A stretch of 64,000 nt of DNA. It comes from Siphonodentalium dalli. Its lineage: Eukaryota > Mollusca > Scaphopoda > Gadilida > Siphonodentaliidae. Under the pieces are notes generated by a model that did no database searches, was not told the DNA's origin, and saw nothing but the letters and a program-made list of their open reading frames with translations. Location of the stretch: the NCBI GenBank assembly GCA_032622095.1, contig CP136067.1, forward strand, positions 1,676,001 through 1,740,000. Direction: 5' to 3'. Of the stretch, positions 44,878-57,782 are shown in pieces. A program made the position numbers and the translations under genes. How positions within the stretch are numbered: the first letter of the stretch is position 1; each line of letters begins with the position of its first letter.

Positions 44878-46735
44878 TTAAAACTCTTGGCTAGACATAG
44901 ATACATCCCCGTCATTGAACTCAGTTATGTCTTCCGTGTTAATAGTGTCATGGACAATTGGCCCATTCATTTCGTCGGAAATTAATGTATAGTCATTCTT
45001 AGGTTGAGAATTTCGCGATTTTGACTCCCTTTGAAGATTAATCAAGGGTATTTCTTCACTATTTCTGTCTGACGTATCTCATTCAGCGTGGCGAATCCTA
45101 TTTCGCAATTCACATAAAGGTATAGAATTGTCTGTAGCACTCTCTTCACTCCGTCTTTGTATTCTATGCCTATTAATTATTTGATTCATTGTATCGATTG
45201 GTTCGTCCTCACTTGACATTATGTCTTGATCGCTGTCAGGACAAACCAATTGTTGTTGTCGAGTTCTGCGAGCTAAATTCTTCTTTAGAATTTTCAATAA
45301 ATCAACGAATGCGTGTCTCAAATTTCTACTGTGCGATTTATATGATTTATCACCAACATTATAGTTTATATCTGTTGTTTGTATTCTTTCTTTTTGTCTA
45401 CGTTTAGCAATTTTCATGTGATGATGTACAGCACTGGAAGCTCTGAGTTGAGCCTGAACAGTAATCTGATGCATTTGATCACCCATATATTTTAATCTCG
45501 GAGCTAATATATTATGCAAAGGCAAAACGGATAGATTTGAATACATTAATTTAAACCTTGAAATTTTAGATGAATCTGAAATCATGCATCTATGTGCCAA
45601 CAATGCTTGTCCCAAAACGAGGTCCCACGTTCTCTGATTTCGCTCCATAATTTAAATATGTCACTGAGACAACGGTGTGATCTCTCATTCCGACTGTTAG
45701 ATTGAGGCGAATAAAAACTGGTTAAAACTAATTTTATTCCTATATTTCTACATACTTCCCTAAAATTATTTGAAGTGAATTCCTTTGCATTGTCGCTCAA
45801 AATCTCAATTGGTACACTAAACCTTGGAATAATGTTCTGCAGGAGAAAATGAATAATCAAATCTGTGCTCTTGCTTGTTATCGGGAATTATTCCATCCAA
45901 CCACTATACAAACAAAACCAAGCTAACAAGTATTTATTATTAGCTAATTTTAGTGAAAATGGTCCAGAAATGTCTACGCCCCCATTTTGACCCTGTAAAA
46001 GTTGGCATGTCAGTGTCCTGTAATGGAGGTCGCAGTTTTACTAAATTCCGTGATTTACAAATCACACACTTCTCAGTTATCACATTGTTCATATATACAC
46101 TTGTACATATTTTTCCAGTAATATTTACGACGAATTATTTGGAATGTGTGTTCAATTCCCAAATGTCCCAATTTGTCATGATATTGCATTAGCACATTAT
46201 CTTGCAAATGACTCAGTATATATATAATCTGAGCATAGGGTCATCGTCTGCATTTGAGATGTAATAAAACCACATCTTCGACAAGTAATTATTTATTAAT
46301 AATTGATGGGGAAGGATTATTGCTGTTAAACGATGTAATAATTTCCTGAATTTTCCTGAGTCTTTTCCTTGTTCAACTTTCATAATAAACTGAGCATCTT
46401 CTTCATTTGACAATTCTCTGTGTGGTAGTGGATCATTAGTTTCCACTTTACACTCTGCAAATTTTGAGAAATTTGGAATTTGATTTGAATTTATCACATT
46501 TATTTGTAAATTGTTATCGTTTATCTCAATGTCAGAAAGTTGGGCTTCTGTTTCCACGTTTTCGGGTATTCTACTTAATAAATCTACTACACTATTTTCA
46601 CTACCTGACATATATACATAGTGCAATTATAAGCTGATAAACACAACATCCACCTCTGAATTTTCGGATTTTTATACTGAGTTGTTAATAAATATTGAAA
46701 AGGTTGATGATCTAGAGCTTGAGCTGCATGTAGAC
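44878..46735 (-). pseudogene. Ty3/Gypsy pol remnant (RNase H tail, integrase, C-terminal region)
   Basis: Minus-strand order: RNase H end (LDHQPFQYLLTTQYKNPKIQ, then SGSENSVVDLLSRIP, 46570-46735); a linker; the integrase HHCC finger (HDKLGHLGIEH, then C-x2-C, about 46080-46195); and the integrase core, with its first Asp in GGVDISGPFS (45972-45974). The frame at 45582-45860 has SDNAKEF and NSRNERSHR giving D-x35-E. Then 45079-45648 carries the GPY-proximal region (LAPRLKYMGDQMHQI, YNVGDKSY). A single TGA at 45079 is followed by ~65 more open codons to TAA at 44878. Several frameshifts and stops break it. Everything upstream of the RNase H tail is missing at a poly-C junction near 46735. Confidence 0.88.
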
Positions 46736-46853
46736 CCCCCTTCCCCCGATGTGGATTTTTGGTGGTTATGATATCTTTGTAGAGCTATATCAGTCCTTCA
46801 ATTTGGCGGTTGTTTGCCATCTGGCGATTGGGGCTTTATAGAGTTATCGGTCT

Positions 46854-49800
46854 TTGAATCCAAGATGGCCGCCAACGTTGAATATCTAACCATGTAAATT
46901 TCAATTCGCAATTAATCAGGAAGTTTATGAGGTATTGCGTCGTGCGATATGCCATTATATTGATAATTGAGTACTCCTTATTTATTTGTAGGAATAAATT
47001 TCATATATTTAAAATGGCCGCCAAAATGGCCACTGGAAGTGGAAAATGTGACACTTTTTCACTAATATATTCTATATCAGTTTCTGCTGTTTAGAACTTA
47101 TTGAGAATTGTGAATTTATTTTGTATTGTTTATATTAACTTATCATTGGGGCAATGAAATAAGAAATTCTTTGGGTCCTAGGCCCTTCCGATCCCTCAAA
47201 AATTTACATGAAGCGGAAAAAAATTTTCACAAAAAAAATCACAATTTGGATTCTAGTCACATTTCAACAAGGAATGAGCAGAACTGTGTTATGTAAGTGA
47301 GACATACCATTACCCGTGAATATTCCAAGTGATTGGAACCAAAATTGTTACTTTGGATCAAAATGGCCGCCAAAATATGGAAAATTGTAAATATTGTAAA
47401 TATATTGCCCCAGCGTTCACTGCAATCGCTTACAATATGTGGTTGATGAAGTAAATTGGCTATTCTGCCTTATATCCATTGTCTGATTCACCTTGGTTAA
47501 GTTTTAGTATTTTAACCACTGACATTACCAGAAATATTGCATTTTACTCTCACACACTTGACAAAAATTAACTTTTCATGTTTTGATCATTTTTATTAAA
47601 AGTAAACTGTAACTAACTTTGATATGAACGGTGTTTATCGTTTTGGTCTAATGTAAATGTGTCACACTAAGGACATTATAGAGCAAATTACTCAAGATGA
47701 CTTCCAAAATGGCAACCAACTTGGGTAAAAAGTTCATTGTTCACATATATCCGGAACATTATTGTCTGCTGTTCCGAAAAGTTAGCAAATTGTAACTTAC
47801 TTGGTTATTATGCATGTTAGGTAATCAACTGACAACTAAATATTATTGGCTGTCCCGGTTCATTATGGGGCATGACAAATTCATTTTAAAGTTGCTTATG
47901 GAATTTTGCCGAAAACCTCTTTTCGGATTATGGACACGTTGAATCTTTGAAACGGACTAAAATGAACCCTAATCTGTGGTGACTATTCTGGCTAGTTTGA
48001 CTCGTTAGGATAAAATGGATCACCTCGATACAAGAGGGAGGTCAATATAGTAGCCAGTGAGTTACTGCATGGTCATAGGTGAGGTGAATAGGTATACATG
48101 GAGTTATTTTAAGGAATGTCTATATGATCGTGAGTGGGATGTCCATTGTGAGATGTATATGTATACAAGTAGTGGCCGTATGGTAATGTGTGAGCTGAAT
48201 ATGTTCACATGGATTGACTGTATGGTTGTATGGTTATGTGTGGATGTACGGGTAACACGATGTGGCTGTACGGACAATGATAGGGTGTGCGGATATAACG
48301 GGAGTAGCTACAATGCCATATATGTGTTGTTTATGTATATATGGAGTGACTATGGTCATGGGTGGGATGTATAGGTGTATATTTGGTGGCTGTATTGCCA
48401 CATGTGGGTGACCATGTATACATCTGGTGTCTGTGATAATGGGTGGGGTATATGGATAAATAGGGAGTGGTTGGATGAATATGTGTAATGTGTATAGGTG
48501 TACATGGACTGACAGCACGGTCATGAATATACATGCCTGAGTATATCTGGGTGGTCGTTGACGAGCGTGTATGTATATAGGGAGTGTCGTGGTGGTAATG
48601 GGTGGGATGTATATTTATATATGTGGTGGATGTATATTGTCATCGGTGGATGTATAGGTATACAGGGAGTAACTGTATGATCATGGATGGCGTGTATGAG
48701 TACACAGCGAGTGACTGAATTGTTATGTGTGGGGTGTATATAAAAGTCTGGAATGTATAATTGATCATGTCTGAGAAGTATTGGTACACCTGGAAGGACT
48801 TTATTGTCATGGGTGATGTGTATATGTATACATGGAGTGACTCTAAGGGCACGTTTGTGTTGCATATGTATATATCGAGTGGCTATATGACCATGGGTAT
48901 GGTGAATAGGTATACAGGGAGTGACTATGTGGCAATTAATGAAATGAATATGTGTACAAGGAGTGACCGTGTGATCACCACTGTGGTGAATATGTATACA
49001 CGGAGTTAAATGGGTCAGGTGTAGGAGTATACCTGATGTGCATGTATGGTGACTCATTGTCATATGTTATGTGTCCGGGTATACGCCAAGTGGTTGTATG
49101 GTCATTGGGCGATGGGTATATATGTATAGCACGTGTGACTATATGACAATTGCTGAGGTGCATATGTATACCTGGAGTCACTATATGGTTATGCGTGGGG
49201 TGTATATGCTTATCTTGAGTGGCTATTTCGCAATTGGCGTGGCGAGTAGATATGCAGGGATTGACCGTATGACCAATGGTGATGTGAATATGTGTACCTG
49301 TAGTGACTGTATGATCATGAATGAGGTGAATACAGGGAGTGGCTATATGGTCATGGGTCAGGTGTAACAGTTTACATGGTGTACATGTATGTTGACTCAT
49401 GACTGCGTGGGGTGTATGGTATACGCAAGTGGGGTTATATGACCATTGGTGAGGTGTATATGTATACATGGAGCGATGCAATGGTCATGGGTGGGGTGTA
49501 TATGTATACCTTGAGTGGCTATTTGGCCATGGGTGTGGAACATAGGTGCACATGGATTGACTATATGGCCAATGGTGAGGTCAGTAGGTATACAATGATT
49601 GACTGTGTGATCATGAATGTGGCGAATATGTATACATGTAGTGACGATACGGTCATTGGCCAGTCGTAGGAGGTATACCTGGTGTGCATGCATTAAATTG
49701 TTATTGACAGATGTATGGTCATGTGTGGTGTGCAGGGATATACACAAGTATGGCTGTGTGGTTATGTGTGAGGTGCATGTTTATAAAGCGAGCGACTATA

Positions 49801-51157
49801 TTGCCATGTGTGTTGTTTATTTGTATTTGGAGTGACTGTATGGCCCTGGTGGGTTGTACATGTGTACATTGGGTGGCTATCGCTTTCCACAATAACTCAA
49901 TGATATGTTGCTTGATATAGATATCACACCAGAGAGTCCTCCTTGGTGGCGTGTATGCACGATGGAGGAAATGTTTAACGATTTTCCTGACAATAGTTGA
50001 TAAATGTTTATGCTAATGGACAAGATTAGCCACATATTATGGTCGGATGTTCCCTCTCAGTTCCGTTTCAATGTTCTGCCCATTTATTTTCAAAAACTTG
50101 GCCAGAATCCCAAAAGACGTTTTCGGCACAATTGTACCGAATTAAAATTAATTGATCGTACCTCATAATGTACAGTGCCAACCAGAATATAAAATGTAGT
50201 TGTCAGTCGATTAACTAACGTGTATAATAACAAAGTTAGTCACACTTTGCTCCCTTTTCGGAACAGCAGATAATTATGTTCCGGATATATGTGAAAATCA
50301 ACTGTTTACCCAAATTTAGTTGCCATTTTGGAAGCCACCTTGGGTAATTTGGTCATTGAACACCTTATTGTGACACATTTAAGATAGATAAAAACAATAA
50401 CACCTCTCATGCCAAAGATAGTTACAGTTTACTTGCAAAAAATGGTTCAAACATGAGAAGAGATTTTTTGCCGATATTTATGTCACGTTGGTGAGAGTGA
50501 AATCTGGTAATGTCTTTGTTACAATAGTTAGTAACAATGTTAGTATTCAATGTATAGAAGGAAGAATAGCCAATTTCATCAACCAGGACACACTGGGGCA
50601 ATATCTACCATTTTCCATATTTTGGCGGCCATTTTGGTGGCCATTTTTATCCAAAGTAACAACTTTTGTTCCTATGAATTGGAGTATCCGTGTATAATGG
50701 TATTCCTCACTTACATTCCTCAGTTGTGCTCATGCTTTGTTGAAATTTGAACAGAAACCCAATTGTGATTTTTTGGTGAAATTTTATACCGTATTCTGTA
50801 AAATCAAACTTTTGAGGGAACGCAGGGGGCTAGGACCCCAATAATTGCTTTTTTCATTACCCCAATGATTAGTTAATATAAAACTATAAAAAATAAGGTC
50901 AAATCCTCAACCAGTTCCAAACAGCAGAAACCGATCAAGAAGATATGAGTGAAAAATAGTCATATTTTCTACTTCCGGTGGCCATTTTGGCGGCCATTTT
51001 GAATATATGAAATTTATTTATATCTCTCAATAAGGACTACTAAACTATCAATAGAATAACATATCGCACGACTTAATATCTCATAAACTGCCCGAGTGAT
51101 TGCGAATTAAAATTTATCAAGTCAGATATTCAATTTTGGCGGCCATCTTGGATTCAA
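46854..51157. mobile_element. Foldback-type element, ~1.15-kb arms around a minisatellite core
   Basis: Tips TTGAATCCAAGATGGCCGCC and its inverse at 51157. The arms (46854 to about 48005, and about 50020-51157) are inverted copies, roughly 75-80% alike, with several ATGGCCGCCAAAATGGCC words. The core is a 42-bp tandem array. Long inverted arms plus internal tandem repeats are the foldback (FB/Galileo-like) design. I could not find a target-site duplication, and no transposase is encoded. Confidence 0.7.
48060..49870 (+). repeat. 42-bp minisatellite, roughly 40 units
   Basis: The consensus is close to GTGTATATGTATACATGGAG then TGACTATATGGTCATGGGTGAG. Unit starts at 49167, 49209, 49251 and 49293 give exact 42-bp steps. 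Forty-two is 14 codons, so frames stay open over many units on both strands (for example 48521-49063 minus, 180 codons of His/Ile/Thr-rich 14-mers). These are consequences of the period and not credible genes. Confidence 0.9.
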
Positions 51158-52961
51158 TGGCCTCGAAACATATGAACATTGACTACCTATATGCATCCAT
51201 GTGCTCGTGGAATGTTGTAGAAAACTGCCCTGGTCTATGTTCTCGTGGAAAATAATGAAAACATCGGTATTGTTCATAGTTTAATCACGTTATGCATGCG
51301 TAAGTTCACACACTGTACTTTTTCAGATATATCTTCAAAATAAACGAAAAATCATATCATCGGTGTCACTTTAAGAAAAATATCGAGTCAGGTGCCCATG
51401 TGACGCTATCTGCGCAGACACTTGTTATATTCAGTTCGAATGAAACTGAGTTTGAGAAGATACATACAGTTTTAGTATTAATTTTGAGAGAAATATTTCC
51501 CCTACCCCCAATAAGGATTTTATCGCAAAAAATCACAGTAGTTTTATAAAAATCGATATAAAATGAAAAAGCCCCCACGCCCGAGTGGCAAACAAGCAGA
51601 AAAATGTGTGAAATACATCCCTCTATCGGAAAAACATAGTCGGCTAAAATCCGCACTGGGGGGAGGGTGGCCATATGGTAGCTCAAGGTCTAATCCATTT
51701 TAATAGTAAAGGTGGCCCCATTTAAATGAATATCCAGCTTTTTAAGAGCATAACATATTGCACGCGCATCTGCTACAATTACCTTTTATAATGTAGGACC
51801 CAATTTTGCTGACAGAATAGATTGGCTTATCATTCTTACATTGTGGTATATTTCGTGGGTTGAGAGCAACAACCCGCCATCTACATATTTTAAAAAATGG
51901 AGATAAAGTCAATTTAAAGTTTCATTTGTATATATATTTATTGTATCATGCCGTTAAATAAATGATAGACACACATCAAACACAGATTGGGAAGTGCTAT
52001 TAGATGGTAAATGTTGAACACATGTGTGACTTGATAATTGGCCATAATTAGCTAATTTATACATATGGCACATTTGTGTTCTCACATGGCTCTGTTAATG
52101 TAGCAGCGATAAACCCCTACTGCCAAATGGGGGCCTGTTGCTCCCAGAAATGTGTGAAATGCATCTATGGAAATTTAACTGCTGTTAAGACATCTTGTGT
52201 TGTCTTTGCTATGGGGTGATGGATTTAGCACCTTCGGAATTATTTGTTCTTTCAACAACATTGTTGTATGTAAACATGTGTGAGCATATTTAATTTAAAA
52301 TTTAATGAATTATATACCAAATAAGTTTGCTTAAATAAAGTTTGGTTAAAGTGAGAAATTGGAATTAATTTCGTGTTTTCTATTGAATGACAAAAATAGT
52401 GAAACGCACAATAGAGGGGTCACTGGGATTTTATTAAATTAATTATTATAAACAGAATTGATTTTAAATTTGTTGGGTGCAATAATTGCATGTTTGTTTA
52501 GTTTTTGTTGTGAATAATTTAATGTCAAACTACTCACCAATCAATCACTGAACATGGCAACATTACAAGAATATCACAGCTAATTATACAAACAAACATA
52601 ATCTAAATTGGCATCAAAGGATATAATACAGTAAATGCACAACGTTCACTAATAAATATCCCGATTCCAATTAAGATAAATAATTGTGGTGTTCATCCAA
52701 TCATCTTTATAATCCATAGCTTTGGCATATGGTTATTTTCGTAAAAAATAATGTTACTTTGTGAAACAGAACCAACAAAATGCCAACAGCCAACATATTT
52801 AGGAATTTGATTTTATCTTTTATTAATCTGATACACTCCTTGATTAAGTTAACAATTTATATAGTAGGACTGCGGGAACCATAAACTTTTATTTTAAAAT
52901 CTAATTTATTATAGCAGTATCCAACTGTGGGGTTTATTGCAGCATCTTATCACATTGTAAA
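51158..52961. other. No gene seen
   Basis: AT-rich; no exon or domain identified. The phrase AAATGTGTGAAATRCATC occurs near 51603 and 52149. Confidence 0.4.
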
Positions 52962-53060
52962 TGATTTGCGCTTAAGCGCAAATGATTTACACTTAAGTAC
53001 AAATATTAGCGCCTGAGCGCAAATAAATAAATACTGAATGTGAAAAGGGCCTCCCATAGA
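52962..53060. mobile_element. CTTAAG-palindrome MITE, truncated member 3
   Basis: GCGCTTAAGCGC palindrome, ACTTAAGT, then AATGTGAAAAGGGCCTCCCATA, which matches the inverted tip of the element at 32985-33470. The left tip is not found. Confidence 0.6.
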
Positions 53061-53405
53061 AAATTGCAGTATTTTTTTTTATTTTTTTTTGGTGTTTGGT
53101 GACCACTGCTGGTCGGTGATCCTTGTGGCCAGGCGTCACGTCTGAGACAAGCCAAACAAGCCATCGTCCTCGAACATGTCCGACAAGCCACCCGTTTCAG
53201 CATGAGGGGGGGGGGGCGCCCAGCCATCTCTTCTCTCAAGTTTTGGTAAAAAATTTGATGCGTTTCTAATATAAAAACCTTAAAATAGATGATTATTAGT
53301 ACTTATACTTGAAAAAAAAAACTTTAATGTAAAACAAACAATATTCAAAGCAGCCGTAGTCACAACTAATAGAAAAGCAAAGGTCATTACCGATTCGCCT
53401 TGGTG

Positions 53406-53449
53406 CGCTGTTGCAACGAACTCCGGCGCTGTTGCAACGAACTCCTTAT
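53406..53449 (+). repeat. Two-copy 24-bp tandem repeat
   Basis: GCGCTGTTGCAACGAACTCC occurs twice in a row. A poly-G run and a T-run lie upstream (53085-53220). Confidence 0.7.
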
Positions 53450-55543
53450 TGGCATTACCGATTACCGGTTACTTTTGCTAGACAAACATTGCTAGCCAAG
53501 CCAACGGAAGCTGATATAATTCTCGCATTGTTCACTTGTCGAATGACATTGATAGAACACTGACACACGGCGATGATAAAATTGCTTTTACGGTGATAAT
53601 CCTGATGAGAAAGTATGCAAAAATACAATAAGTCTGCCGTATACTACAGTGACTACAGTGACTACACTGACTACAGAGACAGTACAGTACAATAACGTTT
53701 ATTAAGTTTGTTTTGAAACTTGTCAGAGTAAACAGGTAAACTGGTAACCAATCTGCCATTCTCTAATTATGGGGGAATTTATGCAATACCAAATGGCCTC
53801 ACATCTACCACTACTAGTATGTTTATACACTTCATCTTCAAGTTAATCGTGATTGCACGGTTTCTCTCTCTCATATACATGTATTATATGTACATTATTA
53901 TTTTCGCTCAGTTTTAAATTTACGCAGCTACATGTACATGTACAGACAGTTCTTTATCGATGTATCTGTAGGATGTCCGTGCAGGGGCCAATGCTGGCCT
54001 TAGGTACACAGGGAGGAAGGCGTCTCTGTTTTTAGAGTTGATCCTGGAGGCTGCGACGGATGGAATTATCCAGGAACAGTGATCTTGCGGAGTGCCCTTA
54101 AGAAATCCTCTGGATCACTGTTGATATATTTGAGAACCGCCATGCACAACATACATGTAAATGTACTGCATGCACCAGTACATACCGGTATAAAAAGACC
54201 AAAAAAATATCCATGCTTCGACTGACCAAAATCCATGTTCAGGACCTCAAAGGCTCAAACCTAATTTGTTTTCCTCGACAGCGATAATTTTTTGCCGAAC
54301 TTTACTATTTCACACTTTTGTCTCTTCCTGTTATAAATACAAAACAAATTTAAACACAACTCCATCGTGAAAACACTATACTGTATACATTAAACCGAAA
54401 CAACTACCATGTAAGCCTTCCATCATGATCAGTTAACCATGCACTTTGTCGGCTTCCCCATGTAGGCATACATGTATCTACATGTATGTGTAAGCTGAGA
54501 TATAAAATGGATTAACTTACTGAATGCGAAATCGCTACATAATTTGTGGTTATGGTAAAACCCAATTGGTCTGTCTTTCAATTATTTTATTGTTTAGTCA
54601 GCTAACTATCGGTGAGAGCAAGTACAATTACATTGTTCTCCTTTTGTTTCACACAAGGAGAACTTTTCTGAAAGTAAATTTATCTTCTCATGCACATGGT
54701 CAGTGGCTCAGTGGACACTGATCCCCAGTGACAAGGCACTGTTCATCGGAGTTACCATGGAAATATGCATGTTATAACTCAACCATTTTAAGTTACATGT
54801 ACCACTACAAACTTTATAGCATGAAAGATAACTGTCTTATAATTAATTAGCATCATTGTAGCAACTGTTTAAATAATGGTTCCCACCACAGAACACATGG
54901 CTAACGCTGATAATCCTCAAGCATATTAGGCCAAAAAATAATACCTGTGCGATTGTGGGATAGATATATGGCCAGTTAAACTTTTCACATGCCCATAATT
55001 TAACTGAGATGGGAAAGGTTATAAATATACCTTCGAAAATTTCAATATTTGATCAACTATTACAGTGACTATGAACATTTTAACAAGTGGACATCAGCTT
55101 AGAATATATGTAGGTGTCTCGTGGAATATGTGCAGTTTACCCCAGGTAAATCAAAGAGACACCAATAATTAGCTTGGATGACTTGTAGGCACATAATTAT
55201 TTAACCCTCATTAAAGCAAACTCCTGGTATCACAGCTAGTAGTTACTACTGTTTATGTTTAATGTTGACAACAATGCCTTTAAATTAGATGTCAGCAAAA
55301 AATTACATGGTTGTACTCGGTAGTTCAAACTGCTCGGCAAACAAAAGGACTGTTAGTCGTTCCTTTTATATAACAGCTCAAACTCATTCAAAAGAAGCCA
55401 TAGTACGTTATATAATGCAGTATACAGTGGCCATACACTGGATCAATTGATTAGTTGTGCAACCACACTTGTAAAAATCGTGTTTGTATTGTGTTTGTAT
55501 TGTTGTATACATGTACTTAAAGTGTTTTATTTTCTATTTTCAG

Positions 55544-55674
55544 GGATATTTTGGATCTACATCCTGCTTATCACACATCAACTATATCAACTATCAGAAG
55601 TTCAACTCTGTGATCTGACATTTACTGGTTCTGAATACATTTTGAAAAAGGCATCAGACAATTTCCTTGGACAG
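55544..55674 (+). CDS. Candidate internal exon, 131 bp
   Basis: Preceded by a pyrimidine-rich tract ending TTTTCTATTTTCAG and followed by CAG|GTATAA, both reasonable splice sites. The frame that is open throughout starts in phase 2 and ends on a codon boundary: IFWIYILLITHQLYQL then EVQLCDLTFTGSEYILKKAS and FLGQ. No neighbouring exon was found and the family is not recognised. It lies in the part of the left copy that the right copy lacks. It may equally be chance. Confidence 0.28.
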
Positions 55675-56440
55675 GTATAAAATTAAAATTCACAATCGGA
55701 GATTAAATGGAACTGTTGTATCGTGACTATGATGACATAAATGTCAAATCAATATTTTCTGTGGGCTCTCGTGGTGGAATGTTCTTCACACCCAAAGACA
55801 ATATCAACATCAAGGACACAAACTTTTAATAACTTGCAATTTCAGCTTCCTTATAAGTTATAATACTACTAGTAGACGGAAATGATGAGAAAACAGGATA
55901 ACAGAAAATACATCATCTATTCTAAATTATATTGGTGGTATCCATGTGTGCAATGGATACTTTTGGGGTGGAGGCATGCATGTTTAATATGCGTATACGG
56001 TATAGTGATTCTTGACCTGAGGTCACAAAGGAATTCACTCCAGGAAGCTGATGTGTATCTATTTATTCAGTGCAAAACATCTTAGGTATTAATCCACTTG
56101 TTCTAAGGAAACTATCCACTGCTTCTATTCTGGAGAATGTAAATCTTGTTCTATTACTTTTGGAAAGTGCCATAATTTACACTTGAAGGTATGTCTAACA
56201 GAAAGTGTAATGAAAAGACATGAAGACTCCTGGGTGATGTGATTGCCTTCTGATTAATAAAATATTGGTGCCAACAATATGATCATATTATTTTGAACTA
56301 AATCAGACTAAATCCAAATTCACCAACAAGCAACATTGTTATTAGAATGAGATACCACCATCATACTGGTTGGTATTTTTTCATTCTTGCCACATAAATT
56401 TTGTCATGTTCCAGGGATTAGCGTGTGTAATAAAGAGAGG

Positions 56441-56589
56441 ATCTACAACGAGTCCCCAGTTTATAGCGGAATTTCCAACTGAGTCCAGAAAATTAGATCT
56501 GGACGAGCCTTTGTTGAGGTCCAGACCTAATATAGTGGACGAGTTTTGTAATTTCCGCTTTAGCCTATACTCTGGGACGAGTTATAGAT
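56441..56589. repeat. Palindromic element, ~70-bp arms (member 1)
   Basis: ATCTACAACGAGTCCCCAG, TTTATAGCGGAATTTCC and GAGTCCAG..AATTAGATCTGGACGAG at the left have inverted partners at the right. It shares motifs and spacing with 58735-58880. Confidence 0.7.
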
Positions 56590-57299
56590 TATATTTATTA
56601 CATGATCTAAAGCCTCGACAAAACCTACGTAAAATCAACAAATGGGACGCTAAACTAACATCGGCATCTATAAGATATGTGATGACTGTGTGTTGTAACT
56701 GTGCGTTGTTTGAGCGTGTAAAGAAATAGTCCCAGATAAATAAAGACACTTTGATGTATTTAATGGTGTACATATAATGACATACAACTTTTCAAACTAT
56801 TCATGATAATAGCTGGTTGGAAAAATATTGGAAGTCATAATATACGATGAATGTGATATGAAGGTTACATATGTATCAATAAAGAATGACCTCTTTTACT
56901 ACCTTCCTTATACTTCAAATACACGTGACTCTCACTTTGGTGTGGAACGTTAGTTGAAAAAAGAAAATTAAATTAATTAGTACATGTATTTATTACTTGT
57001 ATATGTATGTTAATTGTAACTTTGCGAGTCTAGAGTGGATAATGTTATACAAATATTTACTATAATTTTGCCTTACATACATCAGGGTACATGTACTATT
57101 ATAGCTATATAAGATCATGAATCATGACTACAAACAGCAATTGTTATGTTCTATTAGACACTCCAAGAAAGAACATACATTGGTGCTATGGCCCCAAGTT
57201 TATGAAACTCCTGCGATCCCATAAGAATAACACATGAGGTATTTCACTGTTCGTGCAGAAAATTGTGCTATCTTTGCGCATTTGCACGACAGGAACAAC

Positions 57300-57640
57300 C
57301 ACAATCACTTGTGTGTATATATTTCATAGTGGTAGGAAGTTCAATGGTGGCTATTACTTAATTTCACAATGCGTTCCATAGTTGGGTATGTCGATATTCC
57401 AGAAGGGACGCCCATATGGTTGCGACATTGATCAACTCATCCTAGAATATAGACTGAAAGTCCTTTTTCGATGTACCAGCCCAGTGTGAAAATGAGTGAT
57501 GTGAGAGCGCAACAAAATAAATAATACGGCCTTAGAATTGTGACATAACCAGTAATTGTGTACAGTGTTCTCAACGCTACCTGCTATTAGAGTTTTGATG
57601 CTGACGGTGCTTGGTGTCTATTAAATTTAACAATTTCATG
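57300..57640 (+). repeat. Outlying unit of the ~0.7-kb array
   Basis: It carries GGCTATTACTTAATTTCACA, CATATGGTTGCGACATTGAT and ACATAACCAGTAATTGTGTAC, as in the array at 59090-60690. Confidence 0.65.
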
Positions 57641-57782
57641 ACTTGAGTGTTCGGAAATATTACGAAAACCCTGTGCCAACGCATTCGCTTACATATAGGA
57701 GGATTCATATATAAGTAAAGGCACTGGAACATGGTCTTTAATGCCGCAACAGTGCAGCTCCCAGCATCAAAATGTTAAAGAT

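Noticed and set aside
48521-49063. 180-codon minus-strand frame rich in His, Ile and Thr
   Set aside because: It is a reading of the 42-bp minisatellite; other frames and the opposite strand are similarly open.
56370-56729. 119-codon frame with several charged stretches
   Set aside because: About 150 bp of it is the palindromic element at 56441-56589, and the frame is not kept in the related element.
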